Positions 8,315 through 16,372 of a DNA stretch of 64,000 bases are shown piece by piece; position 1 is the first letter of the stretch, and each line of letters opens with the position of its first letter. The notes below the pieces were generated by a model, which ran no database searches, was not told the DNA's origin, and saw nothing but the letters and a program-made list of their open reading frames with translations. The position numbers and the translations under genes were made by a program. The DNA comes from Telmatospirillum sp. (GTDB taxonomy: Bacteria > Pseudomonadota > Alphaproteobacteria > CACIAM-22H2), in NCBI GenBank assembly GCA_020248985.1, contig JADCGL010000013.1, positions 1 to 64,000 of the forward strand. The letters run 5' to 3'.

Positions 8315-9319
8315 ATGCGCGTTTACGCCCGATACGCCGCCGGACGTTTTCTGCAGTTCCTTCTGGTCGTGTTCATCGGCATCAATCTCGCTTACGTGAT
8401 CACGCATGCGACGCCGATCGATCCGGTGGAGCATACGGTGTCGGTCGCCACGGCGTTCGGCCAAACCGCACCAGACGCGATCGAGTCAATGCGTCAGTCC
8501 TTGCGCGAGCTTTACGGGCTGACGGGCTCGCCCATCGAGCAATACGTGAATTTCTGGCGCCGCGTGATCGTGGCCGATTTCGGCCCGTCGCTGTCGGCCT
8601 TTCCCACACCCGTATCGTCGCTGATCGGCCGCGCGACACCCTGGACGGTCGGCCTGCTCGGCGTCGCCACATTGATCACCTGGGTGATCGGCAATTCGTT
8701 GGGCGGCCTCGCCGGTTACTACCGCCGCAGCCGCACGCTGAAGGCGTTCGGCATCCTGGCGATGGCGCTGCATCCCATGCCCTATTACATCGCCGCGATT
8801 GTGCTGTTGATCGTGTTCGGCTTCGTGTGGCCGATCCTTCCGATCTCGGGCGGTTCGCAGATGAATGTACCGCGCGGATGGTCCGCGGATTACATGCTAT
8901 CGGTCGCGCGCCACTCGGTGCTGCCGATGCTCTCGCTCATCCTCGTAGGGCTCGGCGGCTGGTTTGTGGGCATGCGCAGCCTCGTCTCCAACATCGTGAC
9001 CGAGGATTATGTGACCTATGCCGAACTCGCCGGCGTGAACAAGACGCGCATCCTGACGACCTACGTCATGCGCAACGCCATCGTGCCGCAGGTCACGGGT
9101 CTTGCGATCTCGCTCGGCCACATCTTCTCCGGCGCTTTGATCACCGAACGCGTGTTCGGCTATCCCGGCATCGGTTCGCTGTTGGTCGATGGCGTGCACG
9201 CGGGCGATTACAGCCTCGTGCTTGGCGTCACGACGATCTCGATTCTGGGCGTGTCGATCGCGGTGCTGGTGATCGACCTGATCTATCCGCTGCTCGATCC
9301 CCGCGTCACGGTGGGTTGA
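8315..9319 (+). CDS. ABC importer permease, DppB type
   Basis: A 334-residue inner-membrane permease, first of the pair forming the translocation pore for the binding protein just upstream. It shows the N-terminal membrane segment, a long periplasmic loop (HATPIDPVEH...) and the C-terminal BPD_transp_1 region with the DppB-like coupling motif DYVTYAELAGVNKTRIL and the ending DLIYPLLDPRV. ATG 8315 is chosen because family similarity begins there; a frame extending to 8261 adds a stretch with no membrane or family character. The stop is followed after 2 bases by the next permease. Confidence 0.9.
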   Translation: MRVYARYAAGRFLQFLLVVFIGINLAYVITHATPIDPVEHTVSVATAFGQTAPDAIESMRQSLRELYGLTGSPIEQYVNFWRRVIVADFGPSLSAFPTPVSSLIGRATPWTVGLLGVATLITWVIGNSLGGLAGYYRRSRTLKAFGILAMALHPMPYYIAAIVLLIVFGFVWPILPISGGSQMNVPRGWSADYMLSVARHSVLPMLSLILVGLGGWFVGMRSLVSNIVTEDYVTYAELAGVNKTRILTTYVMRNAIVPQVTGLAISLGHIFSGALITERVFGYPGIGSLLVDGVHAGDYSLVLGVTTISILGVSIAVLVIDLIYPLLDPRVTVG

Positions 9320-9321
9320 GC

Positions 9322-10188
9322 ATGTTCGTCGTTCTCCGCGATCTCCTGCGGTACAACGGCGAGTTCCTCGCCGGTATCCTGTTGACAGGCATCGTCGTCG
9401 TGATGGCGTTGCTATCGTTCTTTTCACCCTATCCGCCGATGGATCAATTCGTGGCGCCGATGGACGTGCCGCCTTCCGCCGCGCATTGGTTCGGCACCAC
9501 GTCGCGGGGCCAGGATCTGTTCTGGCTGCTGACTTATTCGATCCGCAACACGCTCGCTTTCGGTCTGCTGGTTGCGATCCTCAGCCGCATCCTGTCGCTG
9601 TCGATCGGCCTGCTCGCGGGCTATCGCGGCGGGTGGGTCGACCGCGTGCTGATGTCGATCAACGATACCTTTATCGTCATCCCGCTGTTTCCGATCCTGG
9701 TGCTGTTCTACTTCGTCATGCGCGACAACATGTCGTGGGTGATGTTGGCGGTGCTGACGGCGTCGCTGGGCTGGTCCTACGACGCGCGCCTGATCCGCTC
9801 AGTGGCGCTTAGTCTGCGGCACCGCGAATTCACCCAAACGGCCGTGTTCTCGGGCATGCGTACGCACGAGATTCTATCGAAGGAGCATCTGCCCTTTGTC
9901 CTGCCGATCGTGTTTTCGACTTCGCTCAACAACATGAATTGGTCGATCGGGCTGGAAGTGACGCTCGCCGTGCTCGGCTTCACCGACATCAACCGGCCCA
10001 GCGTAGGCGGGATGATCTATTGGGCCAATCAGCATAGCGCCGTCGTCGCGGGGATCTGGTGGTGGATCGCCTTCCCGGTCGGCTTGGTGGTGATGCTGTT
10101 CATTGGGCTCTATCTGCTCGCAGTGTCGATGAACGAGTATATCGATCCGCGTTCACGTCTCGAGCGCGGCGGAGGGCGTAAAGAATGA
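9322..10188 (+). CDS. ABC importer permease, DppC type
   Basis: A 288-residue inner-membrane permease partnering the DppB-type protein. Features are the N-terminal transmembrane helix, the HWFGTTSRGQDLFWLLTYSIRN region typical of DppC proteins (GTD/TSRGQD), several hydrophobic segments and the cytoplasmic coupling loop around AVFSGMRTHEILSKEHLP. The C-terminus ends NEYIDPRSRLERGG, again family-typical. ATG 9322 is 2 bases after the previous stop, and its own stop overlaps the next start in ATGA, indicating translational coupling. Confidence 0.9.
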   Translation: MFVVLRDLLRYNGEFLAGILLTGIVVVMALLSFFSPYPPMDQFVAPMDVPPSAAHWFGTTSRGQDLFWLLTYSIRNTLAFGLLVAILSRILSLSIGLLAGYRGGWVDRVLMSINDTFIVIPLFPILVLFYFVMRDNMSWVMLAVLTASLGWSYDARLIRSVALSLRHREFTQTAVFSGMRTHEILSKEHLPFVLPIVFSTSLNNMNWSIGLEVTLAVLGFTDINRPSVGGMIYWANQHSAVVAGIWWWIAFPVGLVVMLFIGLYLLAVSMNEYIDPRSRLERGGGRKE

Positions 10189-11225
10189 GCGCCGCCATGC
10201 AAAACTTCGCCGCCCGGCCCGAAGCAGCCGAAGGTCCCGTCGTCGCGGTGCGTGACTTGCGCGCCTGGTATCGCTTGCGGCTATTCGGCGTCGATCGGGA
10301 AGTGAAGGCCGTCGATGGCATCACTTTCGAAGTGCGCCGCGATGAGATTTACGGCCTGGCCGGTGAATCGAGTTCGGGCAAGTCGACGCTGGTGAAGACC
10401 ATCGCCGGCGCCATCAAGCCGCCGCTCGAAATTGTCGACGGCGAGATCAAATTCAGCTTCATGCCGGGTACGAAAGGGCTTAGCCGCGCGCCGCCCGAAA
10501 TCGCCGCGCGCGTGCGCTGGCGTCACCTGTCCTATGTCATGCAGGGTTCGATGAGCGTGCTGAACCCCGTGCGGCGGGTCGGCGCCTCGTTCGTCGATTT
10601 CGCCGCGCGCCATATGGGGCTCGACAAGGCCGGGTTCGAAGCGGCGGTGATCGCGCATCTGGCCCGAGTCAATCTGCCGGGGTCGGTATTGATGGCCTAT
10701 CCGCACGAATTGTCCGGCGGCATGCGCCAGCGCGTGGCGATCGCACTCGCCACGATCTGCCGTCCGGACTTCGTCATCGCCGATGAGCCGACGACGGCGC
10801 TCGACGTAGTTGTGCAGAAGGACGTGCTGGGCATGTTCCGTTCTATCCAGCGCGAAATGGGATCGTCGGTGCTGTTCGTCACCCACGATATGGGCGTGCA
10901 CGCGCATCTGACTGACCGCCTCGGGATCATGTACGCCGGCCGTCTGGTAGAGGAGGCGCGCACGCCTGATCTGTTCGCGCGGCCGCGCCATCCTTATACG
11001 CGCCACCTGATCCATTCGCTGCCGAGCATCGGCGACGACAAACCGCGAATCGGGCTGGAAGGTTCTCCGCCCAGTCTCGCCAGTCCGCCGTCGGGTTGCC
11101 GCTTCCACCCGCGCTGCGCCTTCGCGGCCGAACGCTGCCGCGTGGAAGTGCCGCCGATGGAATCGGTCGGTCCCGACCATCGCGTCGCCTGTTTCGAGAA
11201 AGACCGCGTGGAGGTGACGCCATGA
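10185..11225 (+). CDS. ABC importer ATPase, DppD type
   Basis: A 346-residue cytoplasmic ATPase of the importer. Walker A is GESSSGKST (about 60-68), the ABC signature ELSGGMRQR lies near 180, Walker B is [12 protein letters not shown] near 200, and the C-terminal oligopeptide-transporter extension with a Cys-containing SGCRFHPRCAFAAERC segment near 302-320 is present. Start ATG 10185 overlaps the upstream stop by 4 bases and its own stop overlaps the next ATG, so it is mid-operon. The Walker A loop has a Ser in place of the more usual Gly at its third position, which should be harmless. Confidence 0.92.
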   Translation: MSAAMQNFAARPEAAEGPVVAVRDLRAWYRLRLFGVDREVKAVDGITFEVRRDEIYGLAGESSSGKSTLVKTIAGAIKPPLEIVDGEIKFSFMPGTKGLSRAPPEIAARVRWRHLSYVMQGSMSVLNPVRRVGASFVDFAARHMGLDKAGFEAAVIAHLARVNLPGSVLMAYPHELSGGMRQRVAIALATICRPDFVIADEPTTALDVVVQKDVLGMFRSIQREMGSSVLFVTHDMGVHAHLTDRLGIMYAGRLVEEARTPDLFARPRHPYTRHLIHSLPSIGDDKPRIGLEGSPPSLASPPSGCRFHPRCAFAAERCRVEVPPMESVGPDHRVACFEKDRVEVTP

Positions 11226-12049
11226 TCGGGGCCTTGCTCGAACTCGACCGTGTGTCGATGACCTATACGCGCGGCGGCCTGTTGTCGCGTACGCGCGTCG
11301 AAGCAGTGATAGATGTCAGCTTCCGCCTGGAAGCCGCGAAGCCAGAGATATTTTCGATCATCGGGGAGTCTGGCTCGGGCAAATCGACGCTCGCGCGGAT
11401 CGTCCTGGCGCTTCAGGCGCCAACCCAAGGAGCTGTGCGCTTCAAGGGCAAGGATTTGGCGCAGATGCGCGGCGATGTCGAACGTCACGCCTTCATGGCG
11501 GCGGTACAGCCAGTGTTCCAGAACCCGTTCGAGGTGTTCAATCCGCTCAAGCGCCTCGACCGCTATCTCTACGCAACGTGCAAGCGATTCGCCGGCGCGC
11601 AAGGCGAAACCGCGGTCCAGGCGGCGGCCGACACGGCTTTGCGCCAGGTTGGTCTGTCGCTCGCCGAAGTGCGCGGCCGCTATCCCCATGAATTGTCCGG
11701 CGGTCAATTGCAACGTGTGGCGATCGCGCGCGCCTTGGCGTCCGGCCCATCGTTGCTGATCGCGGACGAACCGGTATCGATGGTCGACGCGTCGCTGCGC
11801 GCTTCGATTGTCAATCTGTTCCGCAAGCTGCGCGACGAGCTGGGTTTGTCGATCGTTTACATCACGCACGATCTGGCGACCGCGTATTCGATTTCCGACC
11901 GCATCATCATTATGCAGAAGGGCCGGGTAGTCGAAAGCGGCGCGGCGCGGACCGTGCTCGCGAACCCGCAACACCCTTATTCGAAGACGCTCAAAGACGC
12001 CGTTCTCGAACCGCTCGCCCCCGGCGCGCGGCCGCTCTTCGCGCGGTGA
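11222..12049 (+). CDS. ABC importer ATPase, DppF type
   Basis: A 275-residue ATPase forming the heterodimer with the preceding gene product. It has Walker A GESGSGKST (about 48-56), a Q-loop with VFQNPFEVFNP, signature ELSGGQLQR, and Walker B LLIADEPVSMVD. It lacks the C-terminal Cys-rich extension of its partner. The true start is ATG 11222 overlapping the upstream TGA; the longer open frame reaching back to 11096 is the antisense-free overlap of the previous gene. The arabinofuranosidase gene starts 39 bases after its stop, probably in the same transcript. Confidence 0.92.
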   Translation: MIGALLELDRVSMTYTRGGLLSRTRVEAVIDVSFRLEAAKPEIFSIIGESGSGKSTLARIVLALQAPTQGAVRFKGKDLAQMRGDVERHAFMAAVQPVFQNPFEVFNPLKRLDRYLYATCKRFAGAQGETAVQAAADTALRQVGLSLAEVRGRYPHELSGGQLQRVAIARALASGPSLLIADEPVSMVDASLRASIVNLFRKLRDELGLSIVYITHDLATAYSISDRIIIMQKGRVVESGAARTVLANPQHPYSKTLKDAVLEPLAPGARPLFAR

Positions 12050-12088
12050 CGAAATGCAGCATCACTTCCAGATAGGCAAGGGAAAGCC

Positions 12089-13636
12089 ATGAGAAAAGCA
12101 AAAGTTCTTCTCGACCGCGACTTCACGATCGGACGTACCGACCCCCGGCTGTTCGGGGCGTTCATCGAACATTTGGGCCGGTGCGTCTATGGCGGCATTT
12201 ACGAGCCCGGTCATAAGACGGCGGACAAGAACGGCTTCCGCGGCGACGTGCTGGCGCTGGTTCGCGAACTCGCACCCACGATCATGCGCTATCCCGGCGG
12301 CAATTTCGTCTCCGGCTACAATTGGGAGGACGGCGTGGGGCCGGTCAAGGACCGGCCCGCGCGCTTGGACCTCGCCTGGTTTTCGACCGAGCCGAACACC
12401 TTCGGTACCAACGAATTCGTCGATTGGTGCAAGGCCGCGAATATCGAGCCGATGCTTGCGGTCAATCTCGGTACGCGAGGCGGAGATGCCGCGCGCAATC
12501 TCGTTGAGTACTGCAACCATCCTGGCGGCACCTATTACTCGGACCTGCGCAAGAAGCACGGGTGGCCGAAGCCGCACGAAATCAAGTTTTGGTGTCTGGG
12601 CAACGAGATGGACGGGCCCTGGCAGATGGAAACCAAGACAGCGCGTCAGTACGGCGCCGTCGCGCGCGAAGCCGCCAAGATGATGCGCTGGATCGATCCG
12701 TCGATTGAATTGGCGGCGTGCGGTTCGTCGGGCCGCACTATGCCGACCTACGGCAAGTGGGAGGAGGAGGTGCTCGACGAGACTTTCGAGCATGTGGAGT
12801 TCATTTCCCTCCATACCTATCTCAACAACTACAATGGTGATACAGCGGCGATGCTCGCCAGCCCTGACTTGATGGACAGTTTCATCGACGAGGTCGTCGC
12901 GATCGCGGACTCGGTTTCGGCCAGACGCCGCTCCCCGAAGCGCATCATGCTGTCCTTCGACGAATGGAACGTCTGGTACCGCACGCGCCGACCGCGCGCC
13001 AACCGGATCAAGCCGGGCTGGCCGGTGGCGCCGGAGATCCTGGAGGAAATCTACGATATGGCCGACGCGCTGGCGTTTGGCGGAGCGTGCATTTCGCTGC
13101 TGAACCATGCCGACCGCGTCAAGGCCGCGTGCTTGGCCCAGCTCGTCAACGTGATCGCGCCGATTATGACCGAGACGGGCGGTCCCGCCTGGCGCCAGAC
13201 GATCTTTCACCCCTTTGCTCAGATGAGCCGCTACGGACGCGGCGACGTGCTGCGCACCCGGATCGAAAGCGATATCTACGACGCGTCGTATTATGATCCG
13301 CGCGGCGATCAGGACATCTATTACCCGGTCAAGGCGCCGTATTTGAAGCTATCGGCCGTGGCGGGCGAGGGCGGCAAGTCGCTGACCTTGTTCGCGCTCA
13401 ACCGCGACTTGAAGGGCGAAATGCAGGTCCAGGTCGATGTGCGCGGTTTCGGCGGCTTGAAGGTCGCGGTCGCCGAAGAATTGCGCCATGATAAGCTCGA
13501 CGCGGTGAACGACAAGAACGCGCCCGATCGCGTTTCGCCCCAGCGGCTGGACGGGATCTCGGTCGCCGATGGGACAGTAACGATGACGCTGAAACCGGCA
13601 TCCTGGAATGTCATCCGACTCGAATCGTCGAAATAG
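12089..13636 (+). CDS. GH51 alpha-L-arabinofuranosidase
   Basis: A 515-residue glycoside hydrolase that removes terminal L-arabinofuranosyl units with retention. Family landmarks are the N-terminal GAFIEHLGRCVYGGIYEP, the general acid/base Glu in CLGNEMDG (E173) and the nucleophile Glu in SFDEWNVW (E292), with a C-terminal beta-sandwich ending in MTLKPASWNVIRL. No signal peptide is present, so it acts in the cytoplasm on imported arabinosides. This ties the preceding ABC importer to arabinose-containing oligosaccharides. The start is ATG 12089 with a GGGAAAG site just upstream. Its last 29 bases overlap the next gene. Confidence 0.93.
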   Translation: MRKAKVLLDRDFTIGRTDPRLFGAFIEHLGRCVYGGIYEPGHKTADKNGFRGDVLALVRELAPTIMRYPGGNFVSGYNWEDGVGPVKDRPARLDLAWFSTEPNTFGTNEFVDWCKAANIEPMLAVNLGTRGGDAARNLVEYCNHPGGTYYSDLRKKHGWPKPHEIKFWCLGNEMDGPWQMETKTARQYGAVAREAAKMMRWIDPSIELAACGSSGRTMPTYGKWEEEVLDETFEHVEFISLHTYLNNYNGDTAAMLASPDLMDSFIDEVVAIADSVSARRRSPKRIMLSFDEWNVWYRTRRPRANRIKPGWPVAPEILEEIYDMADALAFGGACISLLNHADRVKAACLAQLVNVIAPIMTETGGPAWRQTIFHPFAQMSRYGRGDVLRTRIESDIYDASYYDPRGDQDIYYPVKAPYLKLSAVAGEGGKSLTLFALNRDLKGEMQVQVDVRGFGGLKVAVAEELRHDKLDAVNDKNAPDRVSPQRLDGISVADGTVTMTLKPASWNVIRLESSK

Positions 13637-14666
13637 GCCCGAACCGGCCGGAACCGCAGCGGGTACGCCCGCAGCCGGTTCCGGCTATTCCGGCCACACC
13701 GCCGATTTGGCGGCGCAAGGAGGCGTGCGCGAAGCGTCGCACAATTTCCTCGCGGTCGATCCCGCACGACAATTCGCCGTCGTGCGCGGCTTGGCTTCGC
13801 CGATCCGCGTGCGCATACTGCAATTGCTGCGGCGCAGCGGACCGCTCAACGTCAATCAGATCGCCGAGACGCTAGAACTGCCGCAATCGACCGTGGCGAC
13901 CAATGTGCAGATCCTGACCGACGCGGATCTGATCGAAACCTCGCTCGGCAAGGCGAGCAAGGGGCAGCAGAAGATTTGCTGGGCGCGGTTCGACGAGATC
14001 GTCATCCAGCTTGCCCCGGAACGGCCCAGCCGCGACAGCAACGTCGTCGAAGTCGAAATGCCGCTCGGCCTCTATACGAGCTGCGAGGTGACCGCCCCCT
14101 GCGGCATGTGCTCGACCGAGCGGATCATGGGCGTGCTCGACGTGCCGGATCTTTTCCTCGATCCCGCGCGCGTGCAGGCGGCGCTGATTTGGTTCGGGCG
14201 CGGCTTCATCGAGTATAAATTCCCCAACAACGCGAAACTGATGAACCGTATGGTCGAGGCGTTGGAATTCGAACTCGAGCTGTCTTCGGAAGTACCAGGC
14301 ACCAACAAGAACTGGCCTTCGGATATCTCGCTATGGGTCAATCACGCCCACGTCGGCGTGTGGACGGCGCCGGGCGATTACGGTGACCGGCGCGGTCGCT
14401 TCACGCCGCGCTGGTGGAAGCTCGAAGGCTCGCAATACGGCGATTTGACGAGTTGGCGCATCGGCCGCGACGGCACTTTCGTCAACGGCAAACGGATTTC
14501 CGGCATCGGTTTATCGAAGCTCGACCTGCCGAAACACCATTCGATCCGCCTGCGCATAGGCATCCACGAGAAGGCCAAGCGGCCCGGCGGCGTGAATATC
14601 TTCGGTAAGGGATTCGGCAATCACGGGCGCGACATCATCATGCGCCTGAAGCTCGCCTCGAGTTGA
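13608..14666 (+). CDS. ArsR-like winged-helix regulator with a large C-terminal domain
   Basis: A 352-residue protein. Residues about 55-125 form a winged-helix DNA-binding domain (ASPIRVRILQLLRRSGPLNV, then a QSTVATNVQILTDADLIET recognition region). The remaining 220 or so residues, from LYTSCEVTAPCGMC to the end, are not a standard ArsR extension; they contain a CGMC pair and a Trp-rich SDISLWVNHAHVGVWTAP segment that suggests a beta-rich ligand-binding fold. It overlaps the GH51 gene by 29 bases in another frame, so it is co-translated with it and probably regulates this cassette in response to an arabinose derivative. The target site is unknown; the dyads at 2529 and 6036-6068 are candidates. 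Confidence 0.75.
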   Translation: MSSDSNRRNRPEPAGTAAGTPAAGSGYSGHTADLAAQGGVREASHNFLAVDPARQFAVVRGLASPIRVRILQLLRRSGPLNVNQIAETLELPQSTVATNVQILTDADLIETSLGKASKGQQKICWARFDEIVIQLAPERPSRDSNVVEVEMPLGLYTSCEVTAPCGMCSTERIMGVLDVPDLFLDPARVQAALIWFGRGFIEYKFPNNAKLMNRMVEALEFELELSSEVPGTNKNWPSDISLWVNHAHVGVWTAPGDYGDRRGRFTPRWWKLEGSQYGDLTSWRIGRDGTFVNGKRISGIGLSKLDLPKHHSIRLRIGIHEKAKRPGGVNIFGKGFGNHGRDIIMRLKLASS

Positions 14667-15096
14667 ATGCGGGCGGCATCGGGGCTTCTTTGTTCCGGGA
14701 GATGGACTTCGTGAGGGAGGCGGAACGCCCACACCTTTTCTCTAAGTGAGGGCTCTAGCTGTTTGGGCGATGCTGGGACGCCGTCAGTTCGCGCCCTCGA
14801 TCGCCCGCCTTCGGCGCGCACGGGAACGAGCGGGTTCCGCGTGACGCTTGAAGTCCTTCAAGAATGACGAGATCGCCGGCGAGCGAAGCGTCTAACATGA
14901 GGCCTTCGCGCGAACGCCACGGGTGGTGCATCATTCGTTGTCGGGGTAGGCGCATTCGCGCTGGGGCGACTCAGTGCGCGTCGAGCAGCACATCGGGCCT
15001 GATCGTGAAGGCGAGAGCAGGTTGTGCCGGCCCGTCGATCTCGAGATCGTGTCACGTCGCCGAGTTGCCCCGGCCGCCGGCGAAGACGGCACCGCA
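14667..15096. other. Intergenic, no supported gene
   Basis: No convincing coding frame. Minus-strand frames here give short stretches with protein-like pieces (for example FTIRPDVLLDAH near 15000) interrupted by stops, so this may be eroded coding sequence continuous with the minus-strand frame at 15097-15576. No terminator is obvious behind the ArsR-type gene. Confidence 0.35.
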
Positions 15097-15576
15097 TCAG
15101 GCCTGATCGGCCAGCCAATCGGCGAGTGTCCCGTCGGCATCCGCACCCGGCATCGCGCGAAAGACGAAGGCACCGGACCCGGGCACCAGCATGATTTCCC
15201 CGATACCGGGTGCGCCCCCCGCCACGCGCTCGCCGCCTTCACCGAACAGTGCCGTCGTATCGAGCTTTCTCCGCCCGGTGATGTGCCCGTGACCGGAAAG
15301 CGCGAACCCCGCCGCATGATGGGCTTCGCCCGCCCGATCGAGGCAATCGAGAATGCCGCCGAAGGCGGCGTAAGCCGCCTGCTCCGCCGCGGCGGCTTCG
15401 GGCGACCCGATGCCGCGATAGTGATAGGCGGAATACGGCTTGTCGCTCCAGAACAGGGCGACGTTGGCGCCGAAACTGTCGCGCGCGGCTGGTCGTGCTG
15501 TCCGCAGCGACTGCGTGACACGGCTTCCCTGCCCGAACTTCTGCGCCACGCCGATTTGAAGCGCGAGTTGCACCAA
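15097..15576 (-). pseudogene. Unrecognised minus-strand ORF, possibly an eroded gene
   Basis: An open frame of 159 codons with protein-like composition in its C-terminal half (SAYHYRGIGSPEAAAAEQ, HAAGFALSGHGHITGRRK, ADGTLADWLADQA) but no recognisable domain, signal peptide or membrane segment. The first 30 codons look like spurious extension. The same strand continues for another 100 bases as protein-like sequence after the stop, consistent with a nonsense or frameshift lesion. It sits alone between the arabinoside cassette and repeat copy 2. It may also be a chance frame in GC-rich DNA. Confidence 0.3.
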
Positions 15577-15649
15577 GACCCGTAAGCATTAAACTGGAAC
15601 TGAACGAATCTTCAGTTTGCTATGGAGAAATTCAAGATTCGTGAGTCTA

Positions 15650-15929
15650 GAACCAAAGGTTTTTACCTACATTCACTATAAAAAGTTGTAGGAGAGATGA
15701 GCTTCGGGCTACGGGAAATCAGTTCGTTCGGCCGGTGCCGCCAAACCATCGCCAAGATTTCGAAATGAAAGGTGAGGGTAGGCGCTGCATTTGAAGTGCA
15801 TTCATTGCCCGTGGTTTCCAATAAACTCCCTTTGTTGCTTGAATATCCGGAAACTGACATTGAAATTGTTATAGTTTTGAAAGACTGGGGGGCTGAGGGC
15901 CGTTGGTTCGAATCCCGCCGCTCAGACCA
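15650..15929 (+). repeat. Dispersed repeat, copy 2 (tRNA T-arm-like 3' end)
   Basis: Second copy of the repeat at 887-1178 and 26836-27126, same orientation. Clear matches are CTACGGGAAATCAGTTCGTTCG, CCATCGCCAAGATTTCGAAA, GAGGGTAGGCGCTGCATT, GTGGTTTCCA and GACTGGGG, in the same order and spacing. The 3' end reads GGTTCGAATCCCGCCGCTCAGACCA, again like a tRNA T-arm and acceptor strand without a 5' half; here the GCGAGGCA hairpin is replaced by GCTGAGGGCCGT. A further partial copy of the 3' part lies at about 16007-16052. An intrinsic terminator follows directly. Confidence 0.7.
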
Positions 15930-15946
15930 AATAGATAAGACGAAAG

Positions 15947-15983
15947 AAGGCCTCGGCGATTTATCGTCGGGGCCTTGCTTTTT
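15947..15983 (+). terminator. Strong intrinsic terminator
   Basis: A 13-bp stem (AAGGCCTCGGCGA pairing with TCGTCGGGGCCTT, two G-T wobbles) with a TTTA loop, followed by GCTTTTT. It lies 18 bases after the CCA-like end of repeat copy 2, exactly where a terminator would follow a tRNA gene, suggesting the repeat carries the 3' flank of a tRNA locus. Confidence 0.8.
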
Positions 15984-16006
15984 GGAAAATGCGCGCAGCA
16001 AATGGA

Positions 16007-16052
16007 TTGGGGACGCGAGGCATCGCATCGCGAGGTTCGAATGCAGCCGCCC
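16007..16052 (+). repeat. Partial extra copy of the repeat's T-arm-like end
   Basis: GGGGACGCGAGGCATCGCATCGCGAGGTTCGAATGC resembles the GCGAGGCATTGCCTCGCGGGGTTCGAATCC end of copies 1 and 3. It lies 24 bases beyond the terminator of copy 2. Only the 3' segment is present, so the locus contains one and a fraction of the repeat. Confidence 0.5.
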
Positions 16053-16372
16053 CTCTTCGAGCGGACGCGTTTGTTGGAGACGTGAGCAAAGGCCTTGCGA
16101 TCCCTTGGTCAACTATTCGAGGCTTCTTCGGCACGCCAACGGCGACGAAAGCGAGGACCGCCATCTATCCGATTGCGGTTCTCGACTGATATCGATAAGG
16201 CCAATAGATCGGAACAAGTAAAGAAGCATCGCCAAGTTCCGGGGTAGGGCGTGTCCCTTTCCGATCACAGGCAGGCAAAAAGATCGGCGGACCTCCTTAT
16301 CGAGAACAAAAGAATAGGGATCAAGGTTCCAAACCGAATTAGGCTTTGTTCTTTCTTTGCTGGAGGGCCGCT
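16053..16372. other. Intergenic leader of the amidohydrolase, no gene seen
   Basis: About 320 bases downstream of repeat copy 2 without a supportable coding frame. The last part (16280-16370) is AT-richer and should contain the amidohydrolase promoter, but no hexamer pair stands out. Confidence 0.4.
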
